From JBOHRE01 sp050732635 (GTDB lineage: Bacteria; Gemmatimonadota; Gemmatimonadetes; Longimicrobiales; RSA9): a stretch of DNA of 42,243 nucleotides. The stretch's first letter is position 1, and each line of letters starts with the position of its first letter. Both the position numbers and the translations under genes were made by a program. This document shows positions 34,064-41,403 of this stretch, in pieces. Below the pieces are notes generated by a model. It worked only from the letters and a program-made list of their open reading frames with translations. It made no database searches and was not told the DNA's origin. Where the stretch lies: the NCBI GenBank assembly GCA_050732635.1, contig JBOHRE010000020.1:1-42243 (forward strand), given 5' to 3'.

Positions 34064-34449
34064 TCATGGCAGCGCGAACACGTACAGCGTGATGCCGCGC
34101 GGCGCCCCATACAGCTCGGGCGCGAAGCCCTTCACCCAGCCGCCCAGCCGCTCGGCACGGCGAGGTACTGCTTGCCGTTCACGCTGTACGTGATCGGATT
34201 GCTGTGGATGCCGCTGCCGGTCTGGTAGGACCAGAGCTGCTCCCCGGTTCGCGCGTCTAGCGCGATCGCTTCACCTGTGGGCAGGCTCGCTGCGTTGGCC
34301 GTGTTGGTCTGGTCCAGCGCGCTGAAGCGCTGGCCGTCGTACGTCAGCCAGTTGTGCGGTTCCGTCCGCGCACGCACCAGCCGCTCGAACGTCACAGCAT
34401 CCGCGACCGCGGAGTCTCGCCCCCGCAGATGCGCGTTCAGCTCGCTCAT
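34064..34449 (-). pseudogene. Remnant of a PQQ-dependent alcohol dehydrogenase
   Basis: The 105-codon frame (34449-34132) joins two distant parts of a PQQ-dehydrogenase. VTFERLVRAR..EPHNWLTYDGQRFSALDQTNTANAASL is the N-terminus of the mature enzyme. PTGEAIALDARTGEQLWSYQTGSGIHSNPITY is the last propeller blade. About 400-450 residues between are missing, as is the signal peptide. The frame then shifts at about 34132-34145: one extra G in the TGGG run restores SGWGGWVKGFAPELYG.. up to the TGA at 34064-34066. The gene is dead or a reduced relic whichever way the shift is resolved. It sits between a regulator and a cytochrome c that look like its former operon partners. Confidence 0.8.
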
Positions 34450-34516
34450 TGGATGGCCGTGTTCGGTGATGCGTCAGACCAGCTGTCGTGTTACGGTATC
34501 TGCGAGCAAACATATG

Positions 34517-34532
34517 CCAACTGATCTGTTGG
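34517..34532. promoter_or_regulatory. Candidate operator CCAAC-N6-GTTGG
   Basis: CCAAC (34517-34521) and GTTGG (34528-34532) form a dyad in AT-richer DNA (surrounding CATATG..TTTATTCC). It lies in the divergent region between the PQQ remnant/cytochrome unit and the Cys-rich regulator, 36 bases upstream of the regulator ATG. Autoregulation is inferred. Confidence 0.4.
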
Positions 34533-34567
34533 TTTATTCCACCGGGCACATGCGGCGAGGAGGGGCG

Positions 34568-35197
34568 ATGGGGGAGCGAGGCGCGGCAGGCACTCTGGTC
34601 GGCGGGACCCGCGGACGGATCCTGGGAGCGCTGTGCGAGAGGAACTCCACGGCGCAGGAGCTGGCGGAGCGGTTCGGCCTCACCGGCAATGCAGTGCGCG
34701 CCCAACTGGGAAGGCTGCAACGGGACGGCCTGGTGCGGTACCGAGTCGAACGGCGTGGGGTCGGCAAGCCAGCCCACGTCTATGAGTTGGCTGCTGCGGG
34801 CGAGCTGCTGCTGTCGCGCGCCTATGACGCGGTGCTACGGGCGCTGCTGAAGGTGCTCGAGCGCGAGGTTTCCCGGGATCGGCTGCAGGCGTGGCTGCTC
34901 GAGTGCGGCGGCTCGCTCGTAACGGCCTCGCCGCGCACAGCCGACGGTGCAAAGGGCCGCGTGAGCGCGGCGGTGGCACGGCTCCGCGATCTCGGCGGTA
35001 TTCCGGTGGTGGCTGAGCGCGAGGGCGCCTTCCTGCTGCGCGGCGAATGCTGTCCGCTGGCGCGGATCACTCCGACGCACCCGCTCGCCTGCCAGGTGGT
35101 TGGGGGGATGCTGGCGGAGGCAACGGGGATGGCAGTGCAGGAAAACTGCGATCGCAGCGGTCGCCCGCATTGCGGGTTCGAGCTGCGGCGGCGGTGA
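34568..35197 (+). CDS. Winged-helix regulator with C-terminal cysteine cluster (SufR-like)
   Basis: The ATG at 34568 follows GAGGAGGGG; the product is 209 residues. Residues about 12-75 are a winged helix: GTRGRILGALCERNSTAQELAERFGLTGNAVRAQLGRLQRDGLV, then a basic wing VERRGVGKPAHVYEL. The C-terminal half carries Cys161/Cys162, Cys175, Cys194 and Cys202 (C-x12-C-x18-C-x7-C), the pattern of SufR-type regulators that bind an Fe-S cluster and sense redox or iron state. It is divergent from the PQQ remnant and cytochrome c and likely controls them and itself. The cluster is inferred from spacing; metal binding instead is possible. Confidence 0.8.
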   Translation: MGERGAAGTLVGGTRGRILGALCERNSTAQELAERFGLTGNAVRAQLGRLQRDGLVRYRVERRGVGKPAHVYELAAAGELLLSRAYDAVLRALLKVLEREVSRDRLQAWLLECGGSLVTASPRTADGAKGRVSAAVARLRDLGGIPVVAEREGAFLLRGECCPLARITPTHPLACQVVGGMLAEATGMAVQENCDRSGRPHCGFELRRR

Positions 35198-35309
35198 TCC
35201 TCGTCCGACTGCGTCAGCGCGTGCCGAGAACCCCGCCGCGAATCACCGTCCCCGACAGCCATAGCGCTCTGCCGCCCAATCGCGCGGCTACCGCACCTGC
35301 CGGTCATGA

Positions 35310-36740
35310 TCACAGGATGAAGCGGTCGTAGATGCCGTAGCGTTCCTCGACCGGGCCGCGGGGGATGCTGAGGCCGACGATCAGCGCACCTGTTACCACG
35401 CCGCTCGCGATCGCCGCAGCGCTCGCGCCCTCGAGCACCAGCGGCGCGATAGCGATCCAGACGCCGAGAAGCACATTGAGGAAGCGGGCGGCACGCGTGA
35501 CCTCCGCCATCGCAATGACGGCGGTGGTCGTGACCACCGCACCGACCAGGTGGCTGCTGTCAGCGAGCGTGCCTTCAGTTCCAAACAGCGCGGGCGCCGC
35601 CATCAGGTACATGCCCAGCAGCGCACTCGCCAGCAGCGGCCACGGCACGGTCACACCCCAGACCATTGCGGGGGCCAGCCGTCTGGGGGGCGACCGGAGC
35701 GCAGGTGAACGCTCATCGGCGGAGCCGCCCTCGACCGTGCCGCCCATCCAGAACGTGCGCCAGAATGGCTTGCCCTCGCGCCGGTTGCGCGTCAGGAACT
35801 GCGCCATGGCCACGACCTCATCGACCGTGAGTGGGATCATGATCAGCATCGCCAGCGCGGTGAAGAGGCACACCGTGCACCAGGTGCCGACCATGACCGG
35901 CTGCATGATCACCAGCATGATGCTGACCACGCCGAGCGGCACGACGAGGATGCCGAAGAACGTCACCATCCAGGGCATCGTCCGCCAACGGCTGGTGCCG
36001 CCCATGTAGCCCATGAGCGCCTCGAACGTGTAGGCGGCCGCGCCCAGCCCCGCGTCGGAGATCGGCCACGCACGGGAGACCTCCGAGTCGAGGATCTGCA
36101 TGGTGCCGCCGCCGAAGAACGGATCCCACGCCGCATCGATGTAGCCGAGCTGGTAGGCGGCGAGGTAGCGCGAGGCGAACCAGCCGACGAAGCCCAGCGC
36201 AATGATCGGCGCGCGCTGCGGCCAGGAGGAGGGATTGTACGTCCAGCCGGGCGGGATCTCGGGCCCCGCTTCCATCATCCGGATCATCCCCGGCATGCCG
36301 GGGATCAGCACGGTCAGCGCGATGACGAGCGCGCCCACCACTGTGTCATTGATGTAGGCGGCAGCGGTGGGCGCCCAGAAGACCAGCGGCGCGAACTGCA
36401 GCCAGATGCCCACGAAGCAGGCGCCCCAGGGCGCCCACGTGCGCCGCGGCGCGAACGAGAGCGCGCCGAAGACGACGAGCAGAGCGCCGCTCAGGATGTC
36501 GCTCCACAGCAGCGCCGCACTCTGATAGCCGAACGTGAGTGGGCTCGTCATGAGCCAGAAGCCGAGCGCCACGACCGTGAGGTGTACCCAGAGCGTGCGG
36601 TCGTGATGCTGCTCGAGCATCCGCTCGCGCATCGCGGGCGTCATCTCACCCATGCCACCGCGCCGCTCGCCACCGCGGTTCTCCGCCGCACCCTCGCCGT
36701 GGCCGTCCATCACCGGGCGGGTGACGCCCCGCTGTTCCAC
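35310..36740 (-). CDS. Multi-span membrane protein with SPW repeats and VKOR-like CxxC core
   Basis: The GTG at 36740 follows GGAG with good spacing; 476 residues. A His/Arg/Gly-rich cytoplasmic start leads into an SPW-type repeat (LWVHLTVVALGFWLMTSPLTFGYQ..LWSDILSGALLVVFGALSF). A central block of helices contains VGTWCTVCLFTALAMLIMIPLTVDEVVAM, the WCTVC being a thioredoxin-like CxxC as in vitamin-K-epoxide-reductase proteins. A second SPW-like section follows (WPLLASALLGMYLMAAPALFG, FLNVLLGVWIAIAPLVLEG). It probably exchanges thiol/disulfide with quinone at the membrane. It is last in the multicopper-oxidase operon, 15 bases after the Met-rich lipoprotein gene. Confidence 0.82.
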   Translation of the reverse strand: MEQRGVTRPVMDGHGEGAAENRGGERRGGMGEMTPAMRERMLEQHHDRTLWVHLTVVALGFWLMTSPLTFGYQSAALLWSDILSGALLVVFGALSFAPRRTWAPWGACFVGIWLQFAPLVFWAPTAAAYINDTVVGALVIALTVLIPGMPGMIRMMEAGPEIPPGWTYNPSSWPQRAPIIALGFVGWFASRYLAAYQLGYIDAAWDPFFGGGTMQILDSEVSRAWPISDAGLGAAAYTFEALMGYMGGTSRWRTMPWMVTFFGILVVPLGVVSIMLVIMQPVMVGTWCTVCLFTALAMLIMIPLTVDEVVAMAQFLTRNRREGKPFWRTFWMGGTVEGGSADERSPALRSPPRRLAPAMVWGVTVPWPLLASALLGMYLMAAPALFGTEGTLADSSHLVGAVVTTTAVIAMAEVTRAARFLNVLLGVWIAIAPLVLEGASAAAIASGVVTGALIVGLSIPRGPVEERYGIYDRFIL

Positions 36741-36755
36741 GTCAGGTGCTCCGAC

Positions 36756-37247
36756 TCACATCTGCGTGTCATCCATCATGGACTGGTGCATCTGCATGAG
36801 CCTGCGCATGCGCGCATGGTGCTCCGGCATGAGCGCCTGCATCTCCGCCATGCTCAGCTCCGGCATGCGGGTCAGGTCCGCTCGCAACGAGTCGACGAGC
36901 GCGTTCCACTCCGCATCGGTCGCCATGTTCATCTCCCGCATCTCGCGGTTGAACTGGGCGATCATGTTGGCCGCCATCTGACGGTGCTGGGGCATCATAG
37001 CCATCATGCTGTCGCCACTCATGCCCTGCATCATCTGCATGTGCGCCTGCATCCGCTCCATCATGCCCCCGCCCATGCCCTGCATTCCCTCCATCCCGGC
37101 CATGCCACGCATGCCTTCCATGCCTCGGTCGGCCTGATCCGCCGTTCCCTGTGCGTCCGCGGCGGTATCCGTGTCTGCCTCGGGGCCGCCACAGGCGATT
37201 AGGACAGTGGCAGCGAGAAGGGCAGCACTGCTCAGGATCGTTCTCAC
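36756..37247 (-). CDS. Methionine-rich lipoprotein, candidate copper-binding
   Basis: The GTG at 37247 follows AGGAG; 163 residues. The lipobox LIACGG (Cys19) is followed by an acidic linker. A tract dense in MxGM and MxxM motifs comes next (GMEGMRGMAGMEGMQGMGGG and onward), and then a helical region with MPEHHARMRRLMQMHQSMMDD. Such Met clusters bind Cu(I) or Ag(I) in periplasmic proteins like PcoE, CusF-type and MCO inserts. Position between the multicopper oxidase and the VKOR-like gene supports a copper role, but binding is not proven. Composition differs sharply from neighbours. Confidence 0.8.
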   Translation of the reverse strand: MRTILSSAALLAATVLIACGGPEADTDTAADAQGTADQADRGMEGMRGMAGMEGMQGMGGGMMERMQAHMQMMQGMSGDSMMAMMPQHRQMAANMIAQFNREMREMNMATDAEWNALVDSLRADLTRMPELSMAEMQALMPEHHARMRRLMQMHQSMMDDTQM

Positions 37248-37332
37248 GGTCAGATCTCCTGTTCAGGTTCGGACACCGGTGTGAGCAGCGCGCTCCTGAT
37301 CACGTCGGGTGGCGCTCACGCCTCGTCGGACT

Positions 37333-38771
37333 TCAAGCGTAGTGGAAGACCCGGGCCATGCCCGCTTCCATGTGGTAGAGGTTGTGGCAGTGGAAGAACC
37401 AGTCGCCAGGATTGTCGGCGGTGAAATCGAAGCTGAGGCTTCCCATGTGCGGCGGCACGATCACGGTCTCCTTGAGCGCATTCCCGACCCGGAAGAAGTG
37501 CCCGTGCAGGTGCATCGGATGGACCATCATGCTCATGTTCGTGAGCCGCACACGCACGCGCTCGCCCTCGTGGACCTCGAGCGGGTCGGCGTCGGGCCAG
37601 CGCTGGCCGTCGATCATCCACCCGCTCGACATCATGCGGCTGGACAGCCTCAGGTCGAACGTCCGGTCCGGTGCAGCACCGTTCGTTGCCTCCGGCTGGA
37701 TGCCACGCAGATCATCCACCTGCAGCAGGCGCCCGCCGGTGATCCCCTCCGGCACCTGGCCCTCCGGCGGCGCGGCCGCCGCGGCATCGGTGTAACGCAG
37801 CACGGCGCGCGCCGACCCACGCTGCCGCTCGATGCTCGACGCCAGCAGATTCCAGGCGCCGGGATTGTCCGCCTCGACCAGCAGGTCGTAGCGCTCGCCC
37901 ATGCCGATGAGCACAGCATCGACCTCGACCGGCTCGACCGGCCGGCTGTCGGCGTGCGTCACCCACATGCGGTGCCCGCGAGCGCAACGCGGAACGTGCT
38001 CTGACTCGACGGATTGATCAGCCGCAGCCGGATGCGCTCGCCCCGCCGGACGTCCAGCACGGCCGGATCGGCGGCGGGCCGGCCATTGATCACGAACGCG
38101 TCGTACTTCGGGCCACTGGCGCCCATGCCCATCATCATCGACATGTGCCCGCCCTCGACCATCCGCGGCTCCGCCAGCAGCACGTCATCCAGCACGATTG
38201 TGTATTCGCGCTCGTACTCGATGTGCGGCCTTCGCTCCTCGATGATCAGCGGCCCGAACAGACCGCGATCGAGCTGCAGCGCCACGTGACTGTGGTACAT
38301 GTACGTCCCGGACGGCTCGGCCACGTAGTCGTAGATGAACGTGCGACCCGGTCCGATCCCTTCCTGCGTCACGCCCGGTACGCCGTCCATCCCGTTCGGC
38401 ACCGGCACGCCATGCCAGTGCACCGTCGTGGCCTCCGGTAAACGGTTGTCGATGACGACGCGGAGCCGCTCGCCCTCGCGCACCCGGATCTCCTCGCCGG
38501 GGATGCGCCCGTTGTACGTCCAGGTCCGCCATGGGCCGAGCGGCCCCAGATCGACCTCGGCGACACCGGCCACCAGCCGCAGCTCGCGCGCGCCGTTCCC
38601 TAAGGGAGCCGCGGGAGCGCCCATGCCGAGCGCCCGATCCGCCGCAGGATCGTCGCAGCCGGACAGGAACAACGTGCCCGGCGCGGCGAGTGCGGCCAGC
38701 GCACCGCCGCCGGCGCGCAGGAAGGCCCGTCGCGTGATTCCGTGCGCCCAGTCAGCTGTATCGAGCCGCAT
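37333..38771 (-). pseudogene. Multicopper oxidase (CueO/laccase-like), interrupted by a one-base deletion
   Basis: The first frame starts at the ATG at 38771 with a Tat signal (GITRRAFLRAGGGALAALAA, then LSGCDD). It contains copper motifs HWHG (residues 119-122) and HSH (161-163). It stops after FRVALAGTACG near 37959. The other frame continues with RMWVTHADSRPVEPVEV and carries HPMHLHGHFF and FFHCHNLYHMEAGM, the type 1 and trinuclear ligands. One extra C at about 37975 (GGGC-ACC to GGGCCACC) gives AGHRMWV and restores a complete 479-residue enzyme. All four ligand motifs are intact, so the break may be an assembly indel. It likely oxidises Cu(I) or phenols in the periplasm. Confidence 0.88.
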
Positions 38772-38837
38772 CCACTTCCCCGCCGAGCTCGGGCGTTCGC
38801 GCCAGCCGCGCGCGATTTGGGCTCTGGGCTTGCCATG

Positions 38838-38855
38838 ACTACACATTGTCTACTA
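38838..38855. promoter_or_regulatory. Candidate BlaI/CopY-type operator in the divergent copper promoter
   Basis: The imperfect dyad TAcACAtTGTcTA (38840-38852, flanked by AC and CTA) has the ACA/TGT half-site cores of BlaI/CopY operators but with one central base instead of two. It lies between the two divergent operons, 67 bases from the multicopper-oxidase ATG and 78 from the Spy-like ATG. No CopY-type gene is adjacent; the nearest BlaI-like gene is at 1.0-1.4 kb. Confidence 0.4.
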
Positions 38856-38932
38856 AACTCCAGCAGCATCCGCACCAGCGGAAGGCCGGATCCTGAAACG
38901 GCACAGTAGTCACGAGCGAGACGAGAGGCAAC

Positions 38933-39598
38933 ATGAATCGGAAGGCTTTACTGGCGGTGGCCGCGGCCGCTGCGCTGGGATCCGTCGGGCTGCTCTATGC
39001 CCAGGAGCGCGCCGAGCGCGCTCCTGCCGAACCCGGAACGGAGATGATGGGCATGATGCATGGCTGCCCGATGATGGCGGCCCATATGCACGGCGCCGAG
39101 CGCACGCTGCGGCAGCGCGAGGAGCTGGATCTGAGCGCGGAGCAGGTGGCGGCGCTGGAACGCGTACGTGAGGACTCGAAGGCGTCGCGTGCGGAGGCTA
39201 TGCGGAGCATGCGGGAAGCGCACGGCGCGGCCGCCGCGGCGGCGGAGTCCGAAATCCTGGACGAAGCGGCGGCGCGTACGGCGTTTCGGCGTATGGCTGA
39301 TGTACACGCGGACATGGCGGTAAGCATGCTGCGCGAGCGTGGGCGCGTGCGCGAGATCCTGAGCGAGGAGCAGGAGACGGAGCTGCGGGAGCTAAACCAG
39401 GGGATGATGTCCGGGATGATGGGTATGATGCGCATGATGGGCATGATGATGGGCGGCGACTCCGCAGGTGGGATGCAGCGCATGGGCGGCATGGAGGGGA
39501 TGCAGGGAATGCACGAGATGATGGAGATGATGCGCGAGTGCCCGATGATGCGCGGTATGTCACGAGACACGGCCGCTTCAGCGAGCTCCGCGAACTGA
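38933..39598 (+). CDS. Met-rich Spy/CpxP-like periplasmic protein
   Basis: This 221-residue protein has a signal peptide (RKALLAVAAAAALGSVGLLYAQ). A helical core follows: RTLRQREELDLSAEQVAALERVREDSKASR and EILSEEQETELRELNQGM. The LSAEQ and LSEEQ helices correspond to the LTxxQ motifs of Spy/CpxP/ZraP. Met clusters lie on both sides (EMMGMMHGCPMM and a C-terminal GMMSGMMGMMRMMG tract). ZraP-type members bind metals and act as chaperones. It heads the rightward operon and pairs with a Met-rich protein in the leftward operon. Confidence 0.85.
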   Translation: MNRKALLAVAAAAALGSVGLLYAQERAERAPAEPGTEMMGMMHGCPMMAAHMHGAERTLRQREELDLSAEQVAALERVREDSKASRAEAMRSMREAHGAAAAAAESEILDEAAARTAFRRMADVHADMAVSMLRERGRVREILSEEQETELRELNQGMMSGMMGMMRMMGMMMGGDSAGGMQRMGGMEGMQGMHEMMEMMRECPMMRGMSRDTAASASSAN

Positions 39599-39619
39599 GC
39601 CTACAGCCCGGGAGATTTC

Positions 39620-39877
39620 ATGAGTTGGGAATGGATGATCGCGGCGGTGCTGCCGTGGCTGCTGATCCTCGCCTGTCCGGCGGTGATGTGGTGGATGATG
39701 CGGGGGAGGGGTGGCGGCAAATGCCACGAGGCGGGCGCGGCCGAGCCCAAGGAGGGCCAGACGGCCGGCAATGCGGACGCCCTCGCCCGGGAGGTGGCTA
39801 CGCTGAAGGCGCGCCTGGCGGCCGTGGAAGGCAGCGGAACCCGGCGAGAAGGCGAGCACGCGCGGCCTGAAGTGTGA
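39620..39877 (+). CDS. Small membrane protein (DUF2933-like)
   Basis: The ATG at 39620 follows GGGAGA; 85 residues. One hydrophobic helix ending in a Cys-Pro motif (MIAAVLPWLLILACPAVMWWMM) resembles DUF2933 proteins found near copper or silver loci. The short GRGGGKCHE loop and a coiled-coil segment (ALAREVATLKARLAAVEG) follow. Its stop overlaps the PII gene start (GTGA). The function is unknown; the association is with metal-handling genes. Confidence 0.7.
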   Translation: MSWEWMIAAVLPWLLILACPAVMWWMMRGRGGGKCHEAGAAEPKEGQTAGNADALAREVATLKARLAAVEGSGTRREGEHARPEV

Positions 39878-40215
39878 AGGAGATCAAGGCGTACATCCGG
39901 CCTGAGCGCGTCGAGAACGTCGTGAACGCGCTGCGGGACGCCGGGCTGCCGCACTTCACGATCACGCACGTCCGCTCCGCCGGCACCGGCGTGGACCCGC
40001 ACCAGCGCCGCATGTCGCTCGAGACCGGCGGCTGGTACACGGAAAAGGCGAAGCTCGAGTTCGTCTGCTCGGCGGGCGAGGTCGACGAGCTGGTGGGCCT
40101 GATTCAGCGCGAGGGCCGCACCGGCGAGCCCGGTGACGGCGTGGTTTTCGTGTCAGACATCGAGCGGGCGGTCAAGATCCGCACGGGTCAGGAAGGCAGG
40201 TCGGCGCTGCGATGA
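39874..40215 (+). CDS. PII-family signalling protein (possibly the metal-associated PII-NG type)
   Basis: A GTG at 39874 gives 113 residues. The N-terminal strand MKEIKAYIRPERVENVVNALRDAGL and the C-terminal signature RTGEPGDGVVFVSDIERAVKIRTG identify the PII superfamily. The T-loop region (RSAGTGVDPHQRRMSLETGGWY) is shorter and unlike the GlnB/GlnK uridylylation loop, with no canonical Tyr51. PII variants near heavy-metal efflux genes are a described group (PII-NG). The gene overlaps both neighbours by four bases (GTGA before, ATGA after), so it is tightly co-translated with the DUF2933-like and SCO1 genes. The ligand and partner are unknown. Confidence 0.88.
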   Translation: MKEIKAYIRPERVENVVNALRDAGLPHFTITHVRSAGTGVDPHQRRMSLETGGWYTEKAKLEFVCSAGEVDELVGLIQREGRTGEPGDGVVFVSDIERAVKIRTGQEGRSALR

Positions 40216-40853
40216 GCGGCCGAGGCGTCAAGCCTTCGCTCATCTTCGCGGTCGTGGCGCTCGCGATGCTGCTCGGCGTCGGCCTGGCCGTGTACGCGGC
40301 GCGGCGGCCGCCGCCGCTGCCCGTGCACTGGAGCGTACCGCAGTTCACGCTCATCGACCAGCACGGAGATACCGCTCGTAGCCGCGATCTCGCCGGCACG
40401 GCATGGTTGGTCGATTTCTTCTTCACCAACTGCACGGGCGTCTGCCCGCTGCTCACGGCGCGCATGGCCGCACTGCGGGATACGCTCGCGGCCGAAGGGC
40501 TGCTGCCCGGGCGGGTGCGGCTGGTCTCGATCACGGTGGACCCGGACCGCGACACGCCGGACGCGCTGCGGGCGTACGCGAAGCCATTCGGAGATCCGCC
40601 GCCGGAGCAGTGGGCGTTCCTGAGCGGCCTGCCAGGCGACGCAATAAGGGAGTTGATCCAGCGCGGCTTTCATCTGACGGCTGTCGATCCGGGCGCCACG
40701 CCGGACGACCCGCCGCAGGGGTATCAGATCATGCACTCGCCGCGCATCCTGCTCGTCGACGGAGACAGTCGCGTGCGCGGACTCTACGACGGACGGGAGG
40801 CGGACATCGTCGCCACGATCACCGCGGACGTGGCGCGGCTCCTCCAGGAGTAG
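40212..40853 (+). CDS. SCO1/SenC-family copper chaperone/thiol protein
   Basis: The 213-residue protein has one N-terminal membrane anchor (SLIFAVVALAMLLGVGLAVYAA). Its thioredoxin-like domain has TNCTGVCP (Cys74 and Cys78) and QIMHSPRILLVD, whose His completes the SCO copper site. SCO proteins deliver copper to the CuA site of cytochrome oxidase or reduce its cysteines, on the periplasmic face of the inner membrane. It starts in an ATGA overlap with the PII gene and ends one base before the TlpA-type gene. Confidence 0.93.
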   Translation: MSGRGVKPSLIFAVVALAMLLGVGLAVYAARRPPPLPVHWSVPQFTLIDQHGDTARSRDLAGTAWLVDFFFTNCTGVCPLLTARMAALRDTLAAEGLLPGRVRLVSITVDPDRDTPDALRAYAKPFGDPPPEQWAFLSGLPGDAIRELIQRGFHLTAVDPGATPDDPPQGYQIMHSPRILLVDGDSRVRGLYDGREADIVATITADVARLLQE

Positions 40854-40854
40854 C

Positions 40855-41385
40855 ATGCGCGCAATGCTTCTCGCGCTGCTGCTGCCACTCGGCGGTGCCT
40901 GCGCCGCTCCTGGCGACGCCGCCCCGCCGATGGCGGGCGATCCGGCGCCCGACTTCGCCGCGCCGACGCTCGAGGGGGACACGCTCGCGCTGTCGGAGCT
41001 GCGCGGCCAGGTGGTGCTGTTGAACATCTGGGCGACGTGGTGCCCGCCCTGCCGCAACGAGATGCCGGCGCTCGAGCAGCTCCACCGCGACCTTGCCCCG
41101 GCCGGGCTGCGCCTGCTGGGCGCGAGCATCGACGACGCCAAGGCCGAGGACCAGGTGCGCGCCTTCATCGCGCAACTGGGCATCACCTACACGATCCTGC
41201 TGGACCCCGCTGCCGGCAGTCCCGAGATGTTCGGCGCGCCCGGGATTCCGGCCACGTACCTGATCGGCCGCGACGGACGGCTCCTGAAACGCTGGATCGG
41301 CGAGATCGATCCGGTTTCGGAGGCCATCCGCGGCCCGATCAATGACGCGCTGTGGGAATGGCCCGCAGGCGTGGAGCAACCGTGA
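40855..41385 (+). CDS. TlpA/ResA-type thioredoxin lipoprotein
   Basis: The 176-residue product has a lipobox (PLGGAC, Cys16). It carries NIWATWCPPCRNEMPALEQL, with the active CxxC at Cys63/Cys66, and GIPATYLIGRDGRLLKRWIGE, whose cis-Pro loop is typical of TlpA/ResA. Such proteins reduce apo-cytochrome or CuA-site cysteines in the periplasm. One base separates it from the SCO gene, fitting a SCO-TlpA pair that prepares copper sites. The same operon continues with the BNR-repeat lipoprotein. Confidence 0.92.
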   Translation: MRAMLLALLLPLGGACAAPGDAAPPMAGDPAPDFAAPTLEGDTLALSELRGQVVLLNIWATWCPPCRNEMPALEQLHRDLAPAGLRLLGASIDDAKAEDQVRAFIAQLGITYTILLDPAAGSPEMFGAPGIPATYLIGRDGRLLKRWIGEIDPVSEAIRGPINDALWEWPAGVEQP

Positions 41386-41403
41386 ACCCGACGTGAACCG
41401 CAC

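Noticed and set aside
36582..37202. His-rich plus-strand ORF that resembles a metal-binding protein
   Set aside because: CAT codons arise as the complement of the ATG-rich Met repeats of the real lipoprotein; it has no ribosome site and no signal peptide.
38771..38846. Earlier ATG at 38846 for the multicopper oxidase
   Set aside because: It lies in the centre of the candidate operator dyad, and the added 25 residues would sit before a typical Tat signal; the ATG at 38771 has a GGGGAAG ribosome site.
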